A stretch of DNA of 64,000 nt, taken from NCBI RefSeq assembly GCF_014199985.1, contig NZ_JACHOS010000001.1, positions 1 to 64,000 on the forward strand, read 5' to 3'. Both the position numbers and the translations under genes were made by a program. This document shows, one piece after another, positions 58,028-64,000 of the stretch. The DNA is from Methylorubrum rhodesianum. GTDB lineage: Bacteria; Pseudomonadota; Alphaproteobacteria; Rhizobiales; Beijerinckiaceae. The notes below the pieces were generated by a model. That model did no database searches. It was not told where the DNA came from and saw only the letters and a program-made list of their open reading frames with translations. Numbering within the stretch: the stretch's first letter is position 1; every line of letters begins with the position of its first letter.

Positions 58028-59107
58028 ATGGGTGCTGACACGCCAGAGGGCGGCTTTCCAGGGAAGGGTGTGACCGAGACGCCGTTCGACCTCGGTGACG
58101 GCTTCCGCCGATTCGCAGACCACGTGCCGCTGATGATGTGGCGGACGGATGATTCTGGGCGCTCCACCTACCACAACGAGTGCTGGCTCCAGTTCACCGG
58201 ACGGCCCTTGGCCGACGAGATCGGCGACGGGTGGCGGAATGGACTGCATCCGGACGATTTCACGCGTCACGCCGAAATCGTCGCGAGGGCGTTCGAATCG
58301 CGCCTGCCGTTCACCGTCGAGTTTCGCCTGCGCCGCCACGACGGCGCCTATCGCTGGCTTCTCAATACCGGTCGCCCGCTCGAGGAGAACGGGGTCTTCC
58401 ACGGCTATCTCGGATCGTGTTTCGACATCACCGACCGTAAGAACGCCGAGGAACATGCCGAGCACGCGCTCGTCGAGAAGGAAACGCTGCTGGCGGAAAT
58501 CTACCATCGGGTGCGCAACAACCTCCAGGTGATGGTGAGCCTGATCGGCCTTTATGGCCGCGCCGCACCGGAAGCATGCCGCGGCAGCTTCGATGCTCTG
58601 GGGCAAAGGGTGCGGGCCATCGCCCTGGTGCAGCAGCATCTGCACGAGGCGCCGCACATCGCCTCGATCGACTTGCGCGACTACCTGCGCCGTCTCGCCT
58701 CGGGCCTCGGGCAACTGCGCCGGGCCGGGCGGATCAGCGTGGTCATCGAGGGGGAGGGCACAAGCCTGGTCGAGCCTCGCACCGCCAACGCGCTCGGAAT
58801 GATCGTCGCGGAGATCGTCGCGGAGTGCCTCGACGCCACGAATGATTCGGTGACCTGCGGCATCGTGATCCGCATTGATGCTGGCATCGGTGCGCCGGTG
58901 GGCCTCTCGATCGTCTCCAGCTCCGGCGAGGCCGCCGCCGCGGGGCGGGAAGGCGTTCCGAAGCTCGGCCCCCGCCTCATCGCCGCCTATGCCGCCCAGG
59001 CCGAGATCGCCGTCAGCGGGACTGCGACGGAAGCCGATCCGCTGCTGCTGCAACTGCCGGAGGCGCGAGGCTACGTTCCGCCCTCGCTCCCGCCCGCCCT
59101 TCGCTGA
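58028..59107 (+). CDS. PAS-HisKA_2 protein with degenerate ATP-binding domain
   Basis: A 359-aa soluble protein. PAS domain about 20-135 (NECWLQFTGRPLADEIGD is the core). DHp of the HisKA_2 class about 145-220, with the phosphorylatable His160 in EIYHRVRNNLQVMVSL intact. The C-terminal domain keeps the overall CA layout, but its N-box reads ALGMIVAEIVAECLDA, lacking the Asn pair of the usual NELVTNALKH, and the D-box and G-box are not recognisable (SSSGEAA, KLGPRL). It is therefore predicted to be unable to bind ATP and may act as a histidine phosphotransfer protein. It lies 152 bp after the hybrid kinase on the same strand. Confidence 0.8.
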   Translation: MGADTPEGGFPGKGVTETPFDLGDGFRRFADHVPLMMWRTDDSGRSTYHNECWLQFTGRPLADEIGDGWRNGLHPDDFTRHAEIVARAFESRLPFTVEFRLRRHDGAYRWLLNTGRPLEENGVFHGYLGSCFDITDRKNAEEHAEHALVEKETLLAEIYHRVRNNLQVMVSLIGLYGRAAPEACRGSFDALGQRVRAIALVQQHLHEAPHIASIDLRDYLRRLASGLGQLRRAGRISVVIEGEGTSLVEPRTANALGMIVAEIVAECLDATNDSVTCGIVIRIDAGIGAPVGLSIVSSSGEAAAAGREGVPKLGPRLIAAYAAQAEIAVSGTATEADPLLLQLPEARGYVPPSLPPALR

Positions 59108-59295
59108 AGCCTCGGTCCCGCGACGTGTCCCTGGAAGGCGGAGCCAAGCCGATGGGAGAAGGCGGTTAGAGCGCGGCGATCCGGATCTTCCTGCCGAATC
59201 CGGAATCAGCCACATCGCTCTCACGCCTCGCAGTGCTGCCGCGCGCTCGCTATATCGACGAGATCGATGCCCCGCCCGTCTTGAACCCGAGTGCC

Positions 59296-59724
59296 ATGCT
59301 GCCCGACCTCGACACCATCATCCAGAACTTCGAGATCCTCGACGACCCTCTGGATCGATACGAGTATGTGATCGAACTCGGCAAGCTGATGCCGAAGATG
59401 CCGGACGACGCCAAAGTCGAAGACAACCGCGTTTTCGGCTGCGAGAGTCAGGTCTGGATCGACGTCTCGCAGGCAGATGCCGCCGGCCAGCCGGCACTGA
59501 AGCTCAACGGAGACAGCGACTCCCATATCGTGAAGGGCTTCGTGGCGTTGATGGTTGCCCTCTACGACGGGAAGACGCCCGATCAGGCGATGGAAGCCGA
59601 CGGCTTCGATCTGCTCAAGCGTCTCGATTTCGGTTCGCACATCACATCCAAGCGCTCGAATGGCGTGCGCGCCATGGTGGACCGCATCCACAAGGATGCG
59701 GCCCGCTTGAGAGCGCTGAACTGA
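59296..59724 (+). CDS. sufE: SufE family cysteine desulfuration protein
   Basis: A 142-aa protein that accepts sulfur from SufS on a conserved cysteine. MLPDLDTIIQNFEILDDP, then DRYEYVIELGKLMPKM, then the acceptor Cys in VEDNRVFGCESQVW. The ATG at 59296 gives the family start, and a 21-residue upstream extension lacks support. It is isolated here, as the other suf genes are not in the window. It is convergent with the DUF6456 gene 63 bp away. Confidence 0.92.
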   Translation: MLPDLDTIIQNFEILDDPLDRYEYVIELGKLMPKMPDDAKVEDNRVFGCESQVWIDVSQADAAGQPALKLNGDSDSHIVKGFVALMVALYDGKTPDQAMEADGFDLLKRLDFGSHITSKRSNGVRAMVDRIHKDAARLRALN

Positions 59725-59787
59725 TCGTCTGAAACGGGTGCGTGCCAGACGTCGGCGCGAGAGGCCTGTGACCTGTCCCTGTGCCGG

Positions 59788-60630
59788 TCACGACGGGGTT
59801 GGTGTCCGCTCCGCCGTGAGACGCCAGGCGCGGCTGCGCGCCCGGTCCGGCCCTGTCGCTTCGGACGCGAGGCCGTAGTGTTCGGCGAGGCGTCCGAGGG
59901 CGATGCGGGCTACGACCTTCGCTGACCGCGCCGGCCAGCGCCGCTCCGACTCGATCCGCTCCAGGCCCTTGAGGAAGCCGCACAGGTCGATCAGCAGCCC
60001 CGAAAGATCCGAGCCCACCGCCGCCAGGGCGAGGTCCACGCGCTGACGCGCAGCGATGACTCGGTCGGAGGCCGAGGCCGGGTCGCGCGGACCGCCGCCA
60101 TCGACGCGCGGCGCGGTCCAGTCGGTCGAGAGTTGCGGCAGCATCTGCGCCGATGCGAGGTCGTGGCGCAACCGCTCCCCCGCGGCGAAGGCGGCGGCAT
60201 CGATCATCGGCGCACCGTCGCGTCCACGCCGCCGCGCCATCCACGCCAGCGGGCTCTCGGCCGTGTCCCGCAAGCGCTCCGACTCGCCCGACCGCTCCCG
60301 CACGAGGGCGAGATGCTGTGTCCGGAAACTGTCAGGTCCGCAGGCCTCGGCGCGCCGAAGGCGGGCTCGCCCCGCCGCTCCGATCACGAGACGATTGCGT
60401 CGCCCATCGTCGCGCGCCGCGAGATCGGCCGCCAACAGCGCCTCGCCGGCCCGTGCGGAAAATCGTCCTGCGCCGAGCGAGACACCGCGACCACCGCCGC
60501 GCACGATCAGCGTCTCGGGCGCGCTCGGGTCGGGGAAGGCGTAGGCGCCCTCGGGCCCCAGCGCCACCAGAAGGCGCTCGGCTTCACGGCCGAGATCGCC
60601 CGATTTGTTCATGTTTTGTTCTAAAGCCAT
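59788..60630 (-). CDS. DUF6456 domain protein
   Basis: A 280-aa soluble protein, Arg/Ala-rich, with a domain in its second half (about 120-255): [19 protein letters not shown], then [20 protein letters not shown], then [20 protein letters not shown]. This matches the Rhizobiales family DUF6456. The Arg-rich helical character suggests nucleic acid binding, but the function is not known. AGGTG precedes the ATG. Confidence 0.7.
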   Translation of the reverse strand: MALEQNMNKSGDLGREAERLLVALGPEGAYAFPDPSAPETLIVRGGGRGVSLGAGRFSARAGEALLAADLAARDDGRRNRLVIGAAGRARLRRAEACGPDSFRTQHLALVRERSGESERLRDTAESPLAWMARRRGRDGAPMIDAAAFAAGERLRHDLASAQMLPQLSTDWTAPRVDGGGPRDPASASDRVIAARQRVDLALAAVGSDLSGLLIDLCGFLKGLERIESERRWPARSAKVVARIALGRLAEHYGLASEATGPDRARSRAWRLTAERTPTPS

Positions 60631-60747
60631 CTCAGCACCTGACCGGATCCAACGTCAGGAGGCTAAGGGAAAATCGTCCTAATACAAGTCTTGACAGAAA
60701 GTTTTGCACCTGGGAGTTGCGCCGTCACGCTTGCCTTACGCGACGTC

Positions 60748-60942
60748 TCAGCCCTGCGCTGGCTTGGTCGGCGGCTTCTTGAGGATCTCGGTCACCTCGT
60801 CCACGGACTTGTCGCGCACGTCGTAGCCCATCCGCTCGAAGCGCTCGATCAACGCATCGCTCTCACTCGCGGAGCGGGCGGCCCACTCTGCCAACGCGAT
60901 GTTGGTCTTGGACAGTTGTTCGGGAAGGTCATCGTCGCTCAT
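60748..60942 (-). CDS. 64-aa acidic hypothetical protein
   Basis: A short soluble protein beginning MSDDDLPEQLSKTNIALAEW and ending LKKPPTKPAQG. It is acidic and predicted helical in the middle, with a FERMGYDVRDKSVDEVTEI stretch. GC-rich third positions and an independent stop support coding. It lies between mucR and the DUF6456 gene, all on the minus strand, without a recognised family. The region 60943-61042 holds no gene. Confidence 0.55.
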   Translation of the reverse strand: MSDDDLPEQLSKTNIALAEWAARSASESDALIERFERMGYDVRDKSVDEVTEILKKPPTKPAQG

Positions 60943-61042
60943 GTCGGAAGAATGCAGCAACGGTTGCTCCGTTCCACGACAAGCTTTTCGAGAAGTCGAT
61001 TCTTTAGCACCTGTCGGCCAGATTGACCGTGACGAGATCGAA

Positions 61043-61073
61043 CCACTGCGCCGATCTCGGTGCGGCGCAGTGG
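61043..61073 (-). terminator. hairpin terminator after mucR
   Basis: A perfect 10-bp inverted repeat CCACTGCGCC and GGCGCAGTGG with an 11-nt loop, 30 nt past the stop of mucR. No T-run follows on the minus strand, so termination strength is uncertain. Confidence 0.5.
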
Positions 61074-61103
61074 GTGTGGCGTAGGGCTTTGATCCGGATG
61101 GAA

Positions 61104-61541
61104 TCAGGCAGCCGCGTCGTAGCCCGGTCGCACCTGACCGAGACCGATCGCTTTGGCGAGGTCGGAGCGGGCCTTGGCGTAGTTCGGCGCCACCATCGGA
61201 TAGTCGGGCGACAGGCCCCACTTGGCGCGGTACTGCTCCGGCGAGAGGTTGTACTTCGCCCGCAGGTGGCGCTTCAGCGACTTGAAGGTCCGCCCGTCCT
61301 CCAGGCAGACGATGTAATCGGGCTGAATCGACTTCTTGATCGGAACGGCCGGCTGCTGCGGCTCCTGGGCAACGGGCTGCGGCGCAGCGGCGCGGCCGCT
61401 CGCGACCTGGAGCAGGGCGCCGTGGATGTTGCCGATCAGACCGGCGAGTTCAGCAGCCGGCACCGGGTTGTTGCTCACGTAGGCGGCGACGATGTCGGCT
61501 GTGAGAGCGACGTAATCGACCGACGGCTCGGTTTCGTTCAT
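61104..61541 (-). CDS. mucR: MucR family transcriptional regulator
   Basis: A 145-aa Ros/MucR zinc-finger regulator. The N-terminal oligomerisation part is followed by [20 protein letters not shown] and [20 protein letters not shown], the Ros/MucR domain in which a Cys2His2 finger folds. Only one Cys is visible in the usual finger position, as in several MucR/Ml-type proteins that lack zinc. MucR binds AT-rich DNA and represses its own gene as well as virulence, exopolysaccharide or cell-cycle genes. The ATG at 61541 gives the family start [18 protein letters not shown]. Confidence 0.92.
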   Translation of the reverse strand: MNETEPSVDYVALTADIVAAYVSNNPVPAAELAGLIGNIHGALLQVASGRAAAPQPVAQEPQQPAVPIKKSIQPDYIVCLEDGRTFKSLKRHLRAKYNLSPEQYRAKWGLSPDYPMVAPNYAKARSDLAKAIGLGQVRPGYDAAA

Positions 61542-61624
61542 GGTCTCGATGATCCCTTCGCGGTGCATCGCGCGCAATCGATCCAGCCCAGTGTCCAGCG
61601 GAAAACAGACAGGAAAGGGCCGGC

Positions 61625-61765
61625 TTGTGCAATCGTGCCGCTTGTTTTCGGTTTTGAGTGACGCCCCCTCAGTCACGGTCTCTACCTAGAACATCTAAAT
61701 TAGACCTGCAAGACAGAGCGGGTATGCACAAGTGAACGGGTCCGCCGCTTCCGGGACGTGCACAA
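61625..61765. promoter_or_regulatory. three TGCACAA motifs between mucR and ptrB
   Basis: TGCACAA occurs at 61725-61731 and 61759-61765 (same orientation, 34 bp apart) and as TTGTGCA at 61625-61631 (opposite orientation). Three copies of a 7-mer in 150 bp are more than expected by chance. The region also contains an AT-rich stretch (61684-61706). It may be an operator set for the ptrB or mucR promoter. Confidence 0.35.
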
Positions 61766-61956
61766 TTTAGCGTGAATGCTCAGGCTCTTTTCGCCCCAGT
61801 GGCAGCGGAGCTGAGCTTGCCGATGCGACCAACGATGCGATCAGTGCAGGCGCTGCGCGCCTTGCGGCCGGCGATGCGGCGCGGCACACCCCCTGTCATC
61901 CCACACCTTCACCTCCCGCACGTTCACCTGCCATGCGTTTCGACCGGAGTTCGGCG

Positions 61957-64000
61957 ATGACCTTCGAACCACCCGCCTTCGCCCTGCCGCCCGCGGCGCC
62001 CGCGGCCGAGGCGCGCCCCCACGCCTTCGAACTCTTCGGACGGCGGGTGGAGGACCCGTTCGCGTGGCTGAAGGATGCGAACTGGCGCGCGGTGCTCAAG
62101 GACCCGTCGGCGCTCGCGCCGGATATCCGCACCTATCTCGAGGCCGAGAACGCCTATGCCGAGGCGGCGCTGAGCGGCGCCGCGGCTCTCCGCAAGTCAC
62201 TCGTCGCCGAGATGCGCGGGCGTATCCGCGAGGACGACGCCTCTGTTCCCGAGCCCGATGGTCCCTTCGCCTACTATTCCCGTCACCGCGAGGGCGGGCA
62301 GCACCCGCTGATCTGCCGCCGCCCGCGCACGGTCCACCGCATCGCCGAGCAGCCGGAGGACGGCGAGACCGGCGAGCAGATCCTGCTCGATGGCGACAAG
62401 GAGGGCGAAGGTCTCGCCTTCTTCGAGATCGCCGGCGCGGCCCATTCCGACGACCATCGCCTGCTCGCCTGGGGTGTGGACACCAAGGGTTCGGAACTCC
62501 ACACCATCCGCGTGCGCGATCTGGAGACCGGCGAGGACCGTCCCGAGCGAGTGGAGTCGACGGCGGGCGACGCGGTCTGGAATGCGGCGGGCACCGCCTT
62601 CTTCTACGTGGCTTTGGATGAGAACCACCGTCCTGCCCGTGTGATGCGCCATCGCCTCGGCACCGATCAGGCCGAGGACTCGATCGTCTACGAGGAGGCC
62701 GATCCGGGCTTCTTCGTGCATATCGGCCGCACCCAGTCGGGCAGCTACCTGACCGTCACAGCAAGCGACCACGAGACGGCGGAGGTCCATCTCCTCGATC
62801 GCGCCGACGACGAGGGCGCGCTCCGCTGCGTCGCGCCCCGCGAGGAGCGGCTGATCTACTCGGTCGAGCACTGGGGCTCGTATCTCGTCATTCTGACGAA
62901 TGCCGACGGCGCGGTGGACTTCAAGATCGTCACCTGCCCCCTCGATGCCACCGCCCGCGAGAACTGGCGCGACGCGGTGCCCTATCGGCCCGGCACCATG
63001 ATCCGGCACCTGCACGTGCTCGGGAATCACCTCGTTCGGCTCGAACTGGAGAACGCCCTGCCGCGCATCGTCGTGCGCGACATGAAGGGGGACGAGCACA
63101 CCGTCTCCTTCGCGGAGGAGGCCTACTCGCTCGGCCTGCTGCCCGGCTACGAGTTCGAGACGGCGCGTATCCGCTTCACCTACTCGTCGATGACGACGCC
63201 GGCCGAGACCTACGACTACGATTGCGTGACCCGAGCCCGCATCCTGCGCAAGCGCCAGACCGTGCCGAGCGGCCACGAGCCCGCCGATTACGTCACCCGC
63301 CGCCTGTTCGCGACGGCCCCGGACGGGGAGAGCGTGCCGATCTCTCTGCTGCATCGCCGCGGGCTCGCGCTCGACGGCTCGGCACCGCTGCTGCTCTACG
63401 GCTACGGTTCCTACGGCACGCTGATGCCGGCGGGCTTCCGCACCAACCTGCTCAGCCTCGTCGATCGCGGTTTCGTCTACGCCATCGCCCATGTCCGCGG
63501 CGGCACCGAGAAGGGCTGGAACTGGTATCTCGACGGCAAGCGCCACAAGAAACCCAACACCTTCACCGATTTCGTCGCCTGCGGTCGGGCGCTGATCGAG
63601 GCGAATTACACCGCGCAGGGGCGCATCGTCGCCCATGGCGGCAGCGCCGGCGGGATGCTGATGGGCGCGGTCGCCAACCTCGCGCCGGAGCTCTTCGCCG
63701 GCATCGTCGCCGACGTGCCCTTCGTCGATGTGCTCAACACCATGCTCGACGCCGACCTGCCGCTCACGCCGCCGGAATGGCCCGAATGGGGCAATCCGGC
63801 CGAGAGCAAGGCGGCGTTCGAGACGATCCTGTCCTACTCGCCCTACGACAACGTGGCGGCCAAGGCCTACCCGGCGATTCTGGCGCTCGGCGGCCTCACC
63901 GATCCGCGCGTGACCTACTGGGAGCCGGCCAAATGGGTGGCGCGGCTGCGCGCCACCATGACCGGTGGCGGGCCGATCCTCTGCAAGATCAACATGGAGG
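61957..64000 (+). CDS. ptrB: oligopeptidase B (protease II), 3' end beyond the window
   Basis: At least 681 aa of an S9A prolyl-oligopeptidase family enzyme. The N-terminus MTFEPPAFALPPAAP leads into a beta-propeller part with FGRRVEDPFAWLKD. The catalytic Ser563 is in AHGGSAGGM, and the catalytic Asp649 is in LTDPRV. The catalytic His would lie after residue 681, outside the window. It cleaves short peptides after basic residues. No stop codon is reached before the window ends. It is divergent from mucR. Confidence 0.9.
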   Translation, partial: MTFEPPAFALPPAAPAAEARPHAFELFGRRVEDPFAWLKDANWRAVLKDPSALAPDIRTYLEAENAYAEAALSGAAALRKSLVAEMRGRIREDDASVPEPDGPFAYYSRHREGGQHPLICRRPRTVHRIAEQPEDGETGEQILLDGDKEGEGLAFFEIAGAAHSDDHRLLAWGVDTKGSELHTIRVRDLETGEDRPERVESTAGDAVWNAAGTAFFYVALDENHRPARVMRHRLGTDQAEDSIVYEEADPGFFVHIGRTQSGSYLTVTASDHETAEVHLLDRADDEGALRCVAPREERLIYSVEHWGSYLVILTNADGAVDFKIVTCPLDATARENWRDAVPYRPGTMIRHLHVLGNHLVRLELENALPRIVVRDMKGDEHTVSFAEEAYSLGLLPGYEFETARIRFTYSSMTTPAETYDYDCVTRARILRKRQTVPSGHEPADYVTRRLFATAPDGESVPISLLHRRGLALDGSAPLLLYGYGSYGTLMPAGFRTNLLSLVDRGFVYAIAHVRGGTEKGWNWYLDGKRHKKPNTFTDFVACGRALIEANYTAQGRIVAHGGSAGGMLMGAVANLAPELFAGIVADVPFVDVLNTMLDADLPLTPPEWPEWGNPAESKAAFETILSYSPYDNVAAKAYPAILALGGLTDPRVTYWEPAKWVARLRATMTGGGPILCKINME

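Noticed and set aside
61772..61960. 62-aa plus-strand frame before ptrB
   Set aside because: It is His/Pro/Arg-rich without a good ribosome-binding site and overlaps the probable ptrB leader. Treated as noncoding.
62197..63636. A 479-codon minus-strand frame opposite the oligopeptidase gene
   Set aside because: Antisense shadow of ptrB, which has the GGSAGG nucleophile region on the plus strand.

Overview
The window is a high-GC, densely packed, ordinary-looking chromosomal segment of an alphaproteobacterium, most like Methylobacterium/Methylorubrum (Hyphomicrobiales). The signs are the 5S rRNA followed directly by initiator tRNA, a MucR-family regulator, a DUF6456 protein, an SdhAF4/DUF1674 protein, PdhS-like and HisKA_2-type histidine kinases, and the fabD-fabG-acpP-fabF-mltG order. 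The genus is inference. I see no insertion sequence, prophage, integrase or CRISPR array.

Layout. 0-0.3 kb: the tail of an rRNA operon (5S 3' part, tRNA-fMet, terminator). 0.4-4.5 kb: sulfate uptake operon sbp-cysT-cysW-cysA, with three copies of a TANAGAACGA motif upstream. 4.5-11.2 kb: mixed small genes (tiny membrane proteins, cupin, cyclic-nucleotide-binding protein, flavin amine oxidase, Kelch protein, EI24/CysZ-like protein, small secreted protein). 11.2-15.1 kb: ferric iron ABC transporter fbpC-fbpA-fbpB with an Irr-box-like element. 15.4-16.7 kb: tRNA-Gly(TCC) and a flavoprotein monooxygenase. 16.8-25.5 kb: an apparent operon ackA-hlyD-ABC fusion-ABC permease-xfp, which places an ABC-2 exporter between acetate kinase and phosphoketolase. 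26.1-29.2 kb: divergent GH65 sugar phosphorylase and a HAD phosphomutase-like gene carrying two compensating frameshifts. 29.3-34.5 kb: fabD-fabG-acpP-fabF and mltG. 34.8-45 kb: housekeeping genes (rsmB, an SDH assembly factor, nadK, cutA, zwf, arginase), a degenerate alpha-oxoamine-synthase homologue and several small proteins. 45.6-59.1 kb: signalling and peptidase genes (PdhS-like histidine kinase, pepN, a winged-helix protein, glyoxalase, a lone PAS protein, a large hybrid histidine kinase followed by a HisKA_2 protein with a ruined ATP site). 59.3-64 kb: sufE, DUF6456, a small acidic protein, mucR, and the start of oligopeptidase B, which runs off the end.

How the genes fit together. Phosphoketolase makes acetyl-phosphate, which AckA can turn into ATP and acetate. 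The divergent GH65 phosphorylase would make beta-glucose 1-phosphate, and an intact HAD mutase would convert it to glucose 6-phosphate. The region therefore looks like a sugar or storage-disaccharide salvage and acetyl-phosphate module with a co-transcribed exporter of unknown cargo. The most interesting leads are that exporter-phosphoketolase operon, the hybrid kinase plus pseudokinase pair (a possible phosphorelay), the AOS-family protein that has lost its PLP lysine, the double-frameshift HAD gene, and several repeated operator-like motifs in intergenic regions.
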